Shown in pieces: positions 16,152 to 23,460 of a stretch of 64,000 bases of DNA. The first letter of the stretch is position 1, and every line of letters begins with the position of its first letter. A model generated the notes under the pieces. That model did not search any database and had not been told where the DNA came from. It saw only the letters and a list, made by a program, of their open reading frames with translations. Made by a program: the position numbers and the translations under genes. The DNA is from Arcobacter arenosus (GTDB lineage: Bacteria > Campylobacterota > Campylobacteria > Campylobacterales > Arcobacteraceae): the NCBI RefSeq assembly GCF_005771535.1, contig NZ_VANU01000001.1, positions 1 through 64,000 of the forward strand, in the 5' to 3' direction.

Positions 16152-16571
16152 ATGGCAATAGAAAAAAATCAAGTTGTTAAACTACAATATGAGTTAAAAG
16201 TAAATGATAATTTAATTGAAAGTAATTTAGATGCTGACCCTATAGAGTTTGTTTTTGGTAAAGGTGAACTTTTAGAAGGTCTTGAAGAAAGAATTGCATC
16301 TATGAATGAAGGTGAAACAAGAGAACTTACAGTTCCTGCAATTGAAGCTTATGGAGAATATGATAAAACCTTAACTGAAGTTATTCCTGCTAGTGATTTT
16401 GAAGGGATAGATTTAGAGATTGGTTTAGTTTTAGAAGCAGATGATGAGGATGGAAACACTTTTAAAGCTACTGTGATAGAAGTTGATAAAGAAAATGTTA
16501 CAGTTGATTATAATCACCCAATGGCAGGTGCTGATTTAGATTTTAAAGTTGTAATAAACAAAATAGTTTAA
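16152..16571 (+). CDS. FKBP-type peptidyl-prolyl isomerase, SlyD-like
   Basis: 139 aa: FKBP half-domains (VKLQYELKVNDNLIES, EFVFGKGELLEGLEERIASM) flank an insert-in-flap domain (EAYGEYDKTLTEVIPASDFE to DYNHPMAGADLDF). This is the SlyD architecture, which speeds proline isomerisation and acts as a chaperone. The His/Cys-rich nickel-binding tail of E. coli SlyD is absent. GAAGGATTAAT precedes the ATG. A paralogue of identical length lies at 21090. A strong bidirectional terminator follows. Confidence 0.88.
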   Translation: MAIEKNQVVKLQYELKVNDNLIESNLDADPIEFVFGKGELLEGLEERIASMNEGETRELTVPAIEAYGEYDKTLTEVIPASDFEGIDLEIGLVLEADDEDGNTFKATVIEVDKENVTVDYNHPMAGADLDFKVVINKIV

Positions 16572-16607
16572 TATAAAATTCCAAGTATTAAACTTGGGGT
16601 TTTATAT
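16571..16607. terminator. Bidirectional terminator between slyD-like gene and DUF2391 gene
   Basis: ATATAAAATTCCAAGT and ACTTGGGGTTTTATAT form a 16-bp stem with minor mismatch and a 5-nt loop, with T-rich flanks on both strands. Confidence 0.75.
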
Positions 16608-16615
16608 AATATTTT

Positions 16616-17017
16616 TCACTCTTTATCAAAACCATCTACAATAATTGCCCCCATTGATGCTGGCATTGATATAACTATAATTCTTTTAATAGTAATAATT
16701 GTTTCATCTATTATAGGAAGTTTTCCAATTGAAAATAAGATTAGTGATACTACAACAAAGGCTATTAGATAAGCAACTACCACTCTAAAGATAAAAGCAA
16801 ACATTCTATATTTTACATTACCTTGAAAAATAGATTGATAAGTATAAAATCCCAAAAAGAAAAAAGATAAAAATAATAGTAAAAGTAGATTTGTAAAAGG
16901 AAGTGTTTCCCCTAATTCCCAAGCTTCCTGAGAAAAAGATATTGGAATTGCTAAGGCAAAGGCACCAATTATGATTTGACTAATATCTTCGAGATTAAAC
17001 CTTAAATCTTGTTTCAT
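16616..17017 (-). CDS. Integral membrane protein, DUF2391-like
   Basis: 133 aa with about four hydrophobic helices. The segment IIIGAFALAIPISFSQEAWE near the N-terminus and the end MPASMGAIIVDGFDKE are typical of the DUF2391/TIGR02587 membrane family. Function is unknown. It is the last gene after a DUF59-HupE-DUF59 set on the same strand, so it may share their message. Confidence 0.65.
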   Translation of the reverse strand: MKQDLRFNLEDISQIIIGAFALAIPISFSQEAWELGETLPFTNLLLLLFLSFFFLGFYTYQSIFQGNVKYRMFAFIFRVVVAYLIAFVVVSLILFSIGKLPIIDETIITIKRIIVISMPASMGAIIVDGFDKE

Positions 17018-17046
17018 ATAAACTCTTTTGTTTTTAGTATTATATC

Positions 17047-17382
17047 TTAATTAGCATTTTGTCTTAATTTTTTAAGTCCTTCAGGAGATATCATAGTTAA
17101 ATCCCATTTGGGAGAAAAAACAAGTTTTACTTTACATTTATCAATTTCTTCTATAGATTCAACCTTTGAAGAGATTAAGTCTAAAAAAGATTTATTACTG
17201 TTACATCTTAAATTAATTTGTGTCATATGAATTGTAACTTCTATTTTTTCATCAATAGATTCAATAAAAATATCATAAATTAGTCCTAATTCATAAATAC
17301 TAATAGGAACTTCTAAATCTTCAATAGTATTTAACTGTTGTATAATTTTTTGTTTTAATATTTCTTTTTGTTCTTTTTTCAT
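17047..17382 (-). CDS. DUF59/MIP18 family protein (metal-sulfur cluster assembly type), Cys retained
   Basis: 111 aa. Family features are EVPISIYELGLIYDI, the loop HMTQINLRC where the Cys aligns with the conserved Cys of SufT/PaaD-type proteins, and PKWDLTMISPEGLKKL at the C-terminus. The family helps iron-sulfur cluster delivery. It lies 43 bp downstream of a HupE-like gene, and a clear paralogue (18472) lies upstream of that gene. The pairing around HupE is unusual. A job in metal supply is inferred. Confidence 0.75.
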   Translation of the reverse strand: MKKEQKEILKQKIIQQLNTIEDLEVPISIYELGLIYDIFIESIDEKIEVTIHMTQINLRCNSNKSFLDLISSKVESIEEIDKCKVKLVFSPKWDLTMISPEGLKKLRQNAN

Positions 17383-17425
17383 AATAATACTTTAGCCTAA
17401 AAATATAGCAAGAAAATAGTTTTTA

Positions 17426-18454
17426 CTATTTTCTCTTTTCAAGTTTATACTCTCCATCTAGTTTTAATACTATAGTTGTTAAAAGGCTAGAATCATTTCT
17501 CCAATACCAACCGTGTTTTCCAACAAACTTAGATACAATTTTCCCTGAATCTTTACTTGATGTATTTTCCTTAAAACTTTCAAAATAACCATTTACAGCA
17601 CTTGCTGGCTCACCATGAAAATCATAATGTAATTTTGTATTGTCTGAATACCAAGAGTATTTTAGTTCTTTACCAATATCCATCCAAACTTTAAATTCAA
17701 GTTCTGAATGTGCTGGAAGTTTTATAGTAATAATCTCTTTATATTTTTCTTCCTTAAGCACTTTTGGACTAGAAGAACTTGTTAAATAATTCTCAATTTG
17801 AATATAACAAAGAACTAAACCAATTAAATATATCAGTATATTAATTGAGATTTTAAAAGTATTATAAATACTATATTTTTTAATCTTTGACAAAGTCATA
17901 TACATTATAAAAATTGCAATAAGTTGTCCAATCTCAATACCAACATTAAAACTAATAATATTTGATAATAAACTTTCACTTTTCAAAGGAAATTGTTGTA
18001 GTATGGAAGATAAACCTAGTCCATGGATTAATCCAAATAAAAATACCATCACTACAATATTTAAGGGCTTTATATTAAAAAGTTTCTCAAACCCTTTTAG
18101 ATTTACAAAAGCGATATAACAAACACTAAAAGCTATTGTTGATTCAATAATATAACTGTTTACTTGAATACTATTAATTGTTGCAAAGATTAAAGTTATA
18201 CTATGACCTAAAGTAAATGCTGTGATAAGTTTTACAATATGAGATATATTTTTTATTAAAAAAACTATTCCTAATAAAAATAAAAGGTGGTCATAACCTT
18301 TTAACATATGAATCATTCCAATATAAATATATTTTAAATTTTCATCTTCTAATATCATATTTTTTTCTTCTTGGCTTACACCATGACCAAAAATAGGACT
18401 AGAAGAAAAATAGATTAAAAATAAAAAAACTATTGGAAAAACATTTATTCTCAA
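17426..18454 (-). CDS. HupE/UreJ_2-like membrane protein
   Basis: 342 aa. A signal peptide ends near SSPIFG, so the mature protein would begin HGVSQEE. Six or so membrane helices follow, with the HupE motifs GMIHMLKGYDHLLFLLG, FTLGHSITLIFA and GLIHGLGLSSIL. The C-terminal about 110 residues are hydrophilic and probably periplasmic. Family members are linked to nickel or cobalt entry for hydrogenase or urease, though no such enzyme is in the window. The His-rich membrane segments fit metal transport. The gene is sandwiched between two DUF59 paralogues. Confidence 0.78.
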   Translation of the reverse strand: MRINVFPIVFLFLIYFSSSPIFGHGVSQEEKNMILEDENLKYIYIGMIHMLKGYDHLLFLLGIVFLIKNISHIVKLITAFTLGHSITLIFATINSIQVNSYIIESTIAFSVCYIAFVNLKGFEKLFNIKPLNIVVMVFLFGLIHGLGLSSILQQFPLKSESLLSNIISFNVGIEIGQLIAIFIMYMTLSKIKKYSIYNTFKISINILIYLIGLVLCYIQIENYLTSSSSPKVLKEEKYKEIITIKLPAHSELEFKVWMDIGKELKYSWYSDNTKLHYDFHGEPASAVNGYFESFKENTSSKDSGKIVSKFVGKHGWYWRNDSSLLTTIVLKLDGEYKLEKRK

Positions 18455-18471
18455 ATTAAACCTTTTTTTCT

Positions 18472-18813
18472 TTATAAGCTATTAACATTAGTTAATTTTT
18501 CTAGACCTCTTGGAGTCATCATTGAGGAATCCCATTTTGGACCAATTACAAAATTAACCTTAGCCTCATCTATACTTTCAATTTTTTTAAGTTGCTTTTT
18601 TATCTCATCAAGAAAATAGAATTGATTATTTTGTCTTGAATCAATTTGTGTTATAGTAATTTCTACATTCACTTCGCTTTCCTTTGATATCTCAACTTTT
18701 GTATTATGGATTAAACCTAAGTCATATATATTTAAAGGTAATTCAATGTCGTTTATTAATTTTAATTGTTGAAGCACATCATTTTGTAATGATTCTAAAT
18801 CTAACTTTTTCAT
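18472..18813 (-). CDS. DUF59/MIP18 family protein, conserved Cys missing
   Basis: 113 aa, paralogue of the protein at 17047: ELPLNIYDLGLIHN and PKWDSSMMTPRGLEKL align well. The loop ITQIDSRQ has Gln where the conserved Cys should be, so cluster or metal binding by that residue is lost. It is the first gene of the DUF59-HupE-DUF59-DUF2391 set, after a region with three GCTATAAAT repeats. It may act as a partner of the Cys-bearing copy. Confidence 0.72.
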   Translation of the reverse strand: MKKLDLESLQNDVLQQLKLINDIELPLNIYDLGLIHNTKVEISKESEVNVEITITQIDSRQNNQFYFLDEIKKQLKKIESIDEAKVNFVIGPKWDSSMMTPRGLEKLTNVNSL

Positions 18814-18934
18814 CTCTACTCCTTTTGTAATTAAAAAATATTATCAAATATATATAGCCTGAATATAATAATTTTAAAGAATTTTTTAAATGACTTCAAT
18901 CGTGAGTTTTTCGCATTTTTTGGGTATTTAAAGA

Positions 18935-18996
18935 GCTATAAATAATATTAGGTATTTTTTTAATTTTTAGTTTTTTCGCTATAAATGGCTATAAAT
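18935..18996. repeat. Three GCTATAAAT repeats upstream of the DUF59-HupE operon
   Basis: GCTATAAAT occurs at 18935-18943, 18978-18986 and 18988-18996, all in the same orientation. It is between the operon start (18813) and the end of the dehydrogenase gene. A regulator binding site is possible. The AT-rich background makes this weak evidence. Confidence 0.3.
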
Positions 18997-19007
18997 AAAG
19001 ATTTCTT

Positions 19008-19952
19008 TTAAAAATTTCTTATGTAATCAACTACATTTTCAAAAGCAGCTTTAAAATATATCTCGTAGTTTTGCTTTTCAACATAACCTAAATGTGGAGT
19101 TGCTAATACATTTGGTAAATTTAATAATGGTAAGTTTTTTGGTAAACAAGGTTCACTCTCAAAAACATCTATTGCTAAGAATTTATTTTTATTTTTACTA
19201 TAAACTTCATATAAAGCATTTTTTTCAACTAATTGTGCCCTACTAATATTTACAAAAATAGAACCATCTTTTAAAAGTTCTAAATCCTGCTTTTTAACAC
19301 AATATTTAGATTTTTCACTAAGTTTCAAATTTATTGAAACTATATCACAAGTTGAAAAGAACTCCTCTTTTGATAAGCTTGCTTCAAATCCATCTTCTAT
19401 AGCTTTATTTCTAGACTCTTCACTTCCCCAGACTTTTATTTTCATTCCAAATACATTTGCATAAGTAGCTATTCTTTGCCCTATTTTTCCATATCCCCAG
19501 ATTCCTAGGGTTTGTCCATGTAAAGATTTTCCCAAACCTTTATAAGCACTATTTTGCCAATTATCATTTTTAAAATTTGAAATATAATCATATAAATGTC
19601 TTGAAGCCATCATAATCAAAGACCAACAAAGCTCTGCTGGAGCAATAGGTGAACCAATACCATCTACAACTTTTACACCAAAATCATCACAAGCTTTTAA
19701 ATCAATATTAGAACTTAATCTTCCAGTTTGAGATATAAGTTTTAAATTTGGAAGTTTTTCTAAAAGTGTTTTTGTTATTAATGTTCTTTCTCGAATAAGA
19801 ACTAAAATATTAATATCAAACAACTTATTTGCTAGTAGATTTTCATCTGTAATAGTTTCATTTAAAACGGTTACGTCAAAATCACTTAAAAGGGAAAAAG
19901 CTTTTAAACCTTTAACTACATCTTGATAGTCATCTAATATTGCAATTTTCAT
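19008..19952 (-). CDS. D-2-hydroxyacid dehydrogenase (NAD-dependent)
   Basis: 314 aa of the D-isomer-specific 2-hydroxyacid dehydrogenase family. The Rossmann motif GIWGYGKIGQRIATYANVFG is at about residue 148. Catalytic residues fit: Arg in FVNISRAQLV, the acid near AIDVFESEP and His in ATPHLGYVEK. The enzyme reduces a 2-keto acid or oxidises the hydroxy acid with NAD(H). The substrate cannot be read from the sequence; phosphoglycerate is less likely because the ACT domain of long SerA is absent. Single gene, with its own upstream gap. Confidence 0.85.
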   Translation of the reverse strand: MKIAILDDYQDVVKGLKAFSLLSDFDVTVLNETITDENLLANKLFDINILVLIRERTLITKTLLEKLPNLKLISQTGRLSSNIDLKACDDFGVKVVDGIGSPIAPAELCWSLIMMASRHLYDYISNFKNDNWQNSAYKGLGKSLHGQTLGIWGYGKIGQRIATYANVFGMKIKVWGSEESRNKAIEDGFEASLSKEEFFSTCDIVSINLKLSEKSKYCVKKQDLELLKDGSIFVNISRAQLVEKNALYEVYSKNKNKFLAIDVFESEPCLPKNLPLLNLPNVLATPHLGYVEKQNYEIYFKAAFENVVDYIRNF

Positions 19953-19968
19953 AAAGTTCCTAATTTAT

Positions 19969-20088
19969 CTATTTTTGTTGAGTAATTTTTTGATTTGTTT
20001 CTTTTATATTGTCATACTTGTCTTTCATAATAACAAACATATATCCAATGGCAACCACAATTATAGCTATAATAAAATAGTTTTTCAT
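19969..20088 (-). CDS. 39-residue single-span membrane protein
   Basis: A small gene with start ATG 20088 and stop TAG 19971-19969. The N-terminus MKNYFIIAIIVVAIGYMFVI is one membrane helix, and the rest is a short charged tail ending QKITQQK. AAAGGGATTTT is a good ribosome binding site. No homology is recognised. The composition and ribosome binding site make it a believable gene. Confidence 0.55.
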   Translation of the reverse strand: MKNYFIIAIIVVAIGYMFVIMKDKYDNIKETNQKITQQK

Positions 20089-20141
20089 AAAATCCCTTTG
20101 AAAAAGATTTATTATGATACTGTATTATTTTTAATATTTAA

Positions 20142-20906
20142 TTAGATTTTTTTCATCCATGATTTAGCTAATTTTGCAATATCTTTTGCATGGTCTAAAC
20201 CATTTACACATCTTCGTGCATTTTCAAAATCATATTTATTTTTTGTAATATGTTGATGGATAGATTGACCAAAATACCCAACACTCATCCCATGTAATAT
20301 TACGAAAAGTGAAGCCCCAGGCTCTAAAGCTTTTTTTACCATTTGTTCTAGTGATATCCCAAAAAGATTAGCATAGAATTTATAGTTTCGTTCCCATGTT
20401 AACTGTACATATCCCCTCCCATAATATGGATAATAGTGGAAGTTTCTTTTTCTCCAACTTTCACGCTCTTGCCATTTTCCATCATCTTGTGAAGGTGTTC
20501 CACCATATATATAATAAGCTTCTTCAATGGGAAGAAAAGATCTATTAGTTTCCCATTCAATTGTGGCTAACACATACGCCCAATGTGCTTTTAGATTTAA
20601 AGAAAATTTTGGACCATAGATACAAACAGCTTCGATTAATGCTTCTTTGCTAGAAAATGTCATACTTATAATATCTTTGTTTTCTTGTGCATTAGAGTTT
20701 AGATTTTCTATTCTAGATGATTGTTTTTCAATTTTTTCTAATTCATCTTTTAAAGTAACTATATCTTCAAAACCTGAATCTATTTGCCATAAAGAGAATG
20801 CTCCTTCTGTTCTTCTTCCCAAAAGACCATCTATTGGACCAGGAGAATAACATAAACAGTGAAGATTTGATTGGATTAATTCAACTTCTTTTTTATTAAT
20901 AGCCAT
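20142..20906 (-). CDS. Peptidoglycan-binding, GH19-like lysozyme/endolysin
   Basis: 254 aa. Residues about 8-45 are a peptidoglycan-binding repeat (VELIQSNLHCLCYSPGPIDG then RRTEGAFSLWQ). The C-terminal domain resembles glycoside hydrolase 19 or phage lysozyme: YVLATIEWETNRSF with a candidate catalytic Glu, then YYGRGYVQLTWERNY. No signal peptide is present, as for endolysins released through holins. No other phage gene is nearby, so it may be a phage relic or a cell wall enzyme in use by the host. AAGGAGTTAAT precedes the ATG. Confidence 0.78.
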   Translation of the reverse strand: MAINKKEVELIQSNLHCLCYSPGPIDGLLGRRTEGAFSLWQIDSGFEDIVTLKDELEKIEKQSSRIENLNSNAQENKDIISMTFSSKEALIEAVCIYGPKFSLNLKAHWAYVLATIEWETNRSFLPIEEAYYIYGGTPSQDDGKWQERESWRKRNFHYYPYYGRGYVQLTWERNYKFYANLFGISLEQMVKKALEPGASLFVILHGMSVGYFGQSIHQHITKNKYDFENARRCVNGLDHAKDIAKLAKSWMKKI

Positions 20907-21089
20907 AATTAACTCCTTTATTAATAATATAGTTAATTATAATGCAATTTTATATTAGATTTCTTAATAATTATATTTAAAATGTTAAGGCTTACTTTTT
21001 TAATATTTCTAATGAATATCAGAGACTATTTAGCTAAAAAAAGATTTTTTTTGTTAGAGTGTAAACACTATGAAAAAAAAGGAGATATA

Positions 21090-21509
21090 GTGGCAATAGA
21101 AAATAATCAAATGGTTGCAATAAATTATGAGTTAAAAATTGGTGGTGAAGTTATTGATAGTAATATGGGTAAAGATGCTTTAGAGTTTGCTTTTGGTGCT
21201 GGACAATTAATCCCTGGATTAGAATCAAGAATACAAGATATGAAGGAAGGTGATTCAAGAGAGATTTCTGTACCTTGCCAAGAAGCATATGGAGAGTATA
21301 ATGAAGAAGCAAAGCAGATGGTACCAAAAGAACAATTTGGAGATTTAGAATTACAAGTGGGTATGCCTTTACAAGCTCAAGGTCAGGATGGTAACCCAAT
21401 CCAAGTTACAGTAGCAGCTATTAATGATGCTGATGTAGAAATTGATTTTAACCACCCTTTAGCAGGTAAAGACTTAAACTTTTCAATCACAGTTCAAACT
21501 ATTAAATAG
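21090..21509 (+). CDS. FKBP-type peptidyl-prolyl isomerase, second SlyD-like copy
   Basis: I use the GTG at 21090 (139 aa): AAAAGGAGATATA lies just before it, and the length and N-terminus (VAIENNQMVAINYELKIGGE) then match the paralogue at 16152. A frame open from 20982 adds 36 unrelated residues. FKBP parts (FAFGAGQLIPGLESRIQDM) surround the insert-in-flap domain (EAYGEYNEEAKQMVPKEQFG). No metal-binding tail. It is expected to be a cytoplasmic prolyl isomerase and chaperone. Confidence 0.88.
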   Translation: MAIENNQMVAINYELKIGGEVIDSNMGKDALEFAFGAGQLIPGLESRIQDMKEGDSREISVPCQEAYGEYNEEAKQMVPKEQFGDLELQVGMPLQAQGQDGNPIQVTVAAINDADVEIDFNHPLAGKDLNFSITVQTIK

Positions 21510-21517
21510 TTTTTCCC

Positions 21518-21539
21518 CCTTCAAGAGAAATCTTGAAGG
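21518..21539. terminator. Stem-loop terminator after the second slyD-like gene
   Basis: CCTTCAAGA and TCTTGAAGG form a perfect 9-bp stem with a GAAA loop between convergent genes. The T-run lies on the side that would serve the minus strand. Confidence 0.6.
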
Positions 21540-21555
21540 AGATGGATTGATTATT

Positions 21556-22008
21556 TTACCATTTCGGTTCAAAAGCTACTCTTTCTCCATCATCTGTTGT
21601 ATGCTCTTCTAATGAGTTTTCTTTTGATTGAACTACCATATAAATCATAGTTTCATCTGAATCATTTCTAATACCTCTTACTCCACTAGGTGCAACACGA
21701 ATAACAGACCCCTCTTTTATCTCAAAACATTCCCCATCAACTTGAAAAAAACCATAACCTTTTAGAATAATATATGATTCTTCATTTTTATAATGTATAT
21801 GAAAATATGGTTGTTCAGTTTTAGGAGCCAATGAATTAAAAGAGATTTCAGTACCAGTTGATTTTGTAGCCTCTTTTAAAAATACTTTACCCTCTATTTT
21901 GTTTTTATTTACTTTATGAATAAGTGAATATTCCATCAATTCATCTAAATTACCTAAATTAACTGCTGTGTAGTTTTTCTCATCTTTTATCTTTTCAATA
22001 GTTTTCAT
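21556..22008 (-). CDS. Cupin-domain protein
   Basis: 150 aa with a cupin barrel: metal-ligand-like PYFHIHYKNEESYIILKGYG (about residues 70-90) and a second motif DGECFEIKEGSVIRVAPSGV. The family binds a metal for many small-molecule reactions or senses ligands. The substrate is unknown. A near-palindromic TTGACT-N4-AGTCAA lies 22 bp before the start and may be an operator. It appears as a single-gene unit. Confidence 0.8.
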   Translation of the reverse strand: MKTIEKIKDEKNYTAVNLGNLDELMEYSLIHKVNKNKIEGKVFLKEATKSTGTEISFNSLAPKTEQPYFHIHYKNEESYIILKGYGFFQVDGECFEIKEGSVIRVAPSGVRGIRNDSDETMIYMVVQSKENSLEEHTTDDGERVAFEPKW

Positions 22009-22029
22009 ATCATATCCTTTTAAATTTAG

Positions 22030-22045
22030 TTGACTAATCAGTCAA
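22030..22045. promoter_or_regulatory. Candidate operator upstream of the cupin gene
   Basis: TTGACTAATCAGTCAA has symmetric 6-bp arms (TTGACT and AGTCAA). It resembles operators bound by TetR-type repressors. No TetR gene is seen nearby. Confidence 0.35.
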
Positions 22046-22091
22046 ATATTTAAAAGAATAGTATTAAAAAACTAAAATTTTGATTAAGATT

Positions 22092-22526
22092 TTATCTAAT
22101 AGTTTTCTTTCTTTGAAAAAAACTAAATGCACCAAAAATACCAAAGATTATCCCTAAAATACTTAAGATACCTAGATATCTTTCAATAGGAAGTTTATCA
22201 AAATCTTTTACTTTATAATCATCTGATAATTCAATATTAAACTCTTTATCATGACTTCCATGGTCACTTGACATAGAAACTTTTACATGCCATATACCTG
22301 CACTGTCAGGCATAAAAGCAAAATTTCCATTTATATCAGTATAACCTTTTGCATATGGTAAGTTTCCACCTGGAGCAAAAACTTTTACTTTTGCATCACT
22401 TATACTAATATTATTAGCAGAGGAGATATGTACACTTATCGCGCCTTCTACTACATTGTAAAAAATACCATGTGCAAATAGTGACATACTTGAAATCAAA
22501 AATGCAAAAAAATACTTCTTAAACAC
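22092..22526 (-). CDS. Exported membrane-anchored protein, possibly nickel/cobalt-associated
   Basis: 144 aa starting at GTG 22526, which overlaps the upstream stop by one base (TAGTG). A signal peptide ends at SLFA, so the mature protein begins HGIFYNV. An Ig-like carboxypeptidase-regulatory-type domain follows (GYTDINGNFAFMPDSAGIWH), then one C-terminal membrane helix. The arrangement resembles NikL-type accessory proteins of nickel ECF transporters. No transporter gene adjoins it. The His at the mature N-terminus could bind a metal. Function is inferred. Confidence 0.65.
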   Translation of the reverse strand: MFKKYFFAFLISSMSLFAHGIFYNVVEGAISVHISSANNISISDAKVKVFAPGGNLPYAKGYTDINGNFAFMPDSAGIWHVKVSMSSDHGSHDKEFNIELSDDYKVKDFDKLPIERYLGILSILGIIFGIFGAFSFFQRKKTIR

Positions 22527-23212
22527 TATTTTACCTCAAAAGAAATACTACTTTGAATAGTGATATTATTAACATTTGGATCATTTATTTCATTTGTATA
22601 GTATTTTGCTGCGATTATTTGTAATCCACTTGATTTTACAGGAATATATGCAATACCAAATTTATTTGTTTTTATATCTAAGTCTTCATAATCAGATGTT
22701 TCAAAACCAGCATTTGCTAAGGCTTCTCCATCTTTTAAAACTAGTACTGGTAACTTTTTACCTTTTTTTATTTTTAAAGGATTGATTAAAGGAACAACCT
22801 CCATAGTTAATCCTATTGGATTTATAAATTTATCACTCCAAGTGAAATATCTTTTTCCATATTTGATACTTTTTAAAGTATTAAAAACTATTCCCTTATA
22901 TTTACTTGGTTCAATATTTTTATACCCTTCATCTGTTTTAGTCCAATACCCTGCATCAAATGATAATGCTATCATAGAAGGTTTTTTTGCCATTAATAAC
23001 TCTGAACCCTTTGAATAATCAATTCCTGTTTTTATCTCTTGATTATTTTCATCATAAGCTGTTGCGCCTTTCAGTTGTTTTATATCAAAACTGCTATATT
23101 TCCCATGAGCCCAAAACTCGGCACTGTAAACGTTTTTATCTACTTTCGCTGTTATTTGGTGTGCAAAAGTAAAGCTAGTAGCAAGCATTGCTGATAAGAT
23201 TATTTTCTTCAT
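22526..23212 (-). CDS. Exported DUF4198-type protein
   Basis: Start at ATG 23212 (MKKIILSAMLATSFTFAHQ, 228 aa), supported by AAAAGGAGAAATT. An in-frame start at 23239 is less likely. After the signal peptide the mature protein would begin with His (HQITAKVDKNVYS), as does the coupled downstream protein. The body resembles DUF4198 periplasmic proteins (FWAHGKYSSFD, PLINPLKIKKGKKLPVLVL), which are found with metal uptake systems. Metal binding is inferred, not shown. Confidence 0.72.
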   Translation of the reverse strand: MKKIILSAMLATSFTFAHQITAKVDKNVYSAEFWAHGKYSSFDIKQLKGATAYDENNQEIKTGIDYSKGSELLMAKKPSMIALSFDAGYWTKTDEGYKNIEPSKYKGIVFNTLKSIKYGKRYFTWSDKFINPIGLTMEVVPLINPLKIKKGKKLPVLVLKDGEALANAGFETSDYEDLDIKTNKFGIAYIPVKSSGLQIIAAKYYTNEINDPNVNNITIQSSISFEVK

Positions 23213-23460
23213 AATTTCTCCTTTTAATTTTGAGAGCAATTTATCAAGTAACTTATAAACAATGAATAAAATTATTTTTTACTTATGTATTTTTAGAACA
23301 AAATTTGATAATAAATTTTTAGAATCAGTTACTTTCTATTTTTTCCAAAACTCTTTATTGTAAATTATGGAATAGGATTATCATTTACAAAAGATAAAAA
23401 ATCTTCTGTCAAAGAATGATAAATTTGAAATCAAATGATTTAGTTTTATTTCTATATTTC

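Noticed and set aside
20982-21089. Longer N-terminus for the second SlyD-like protein
   Set aside because: Extra residues have no counterpart in the paralogue, and a strong ribosome site precedes the GTG at 21090.
23370-23390. Fur-like box upstream of the DUF4198 gene
   Set aside because: Only a partial match in AT-rich DNA.
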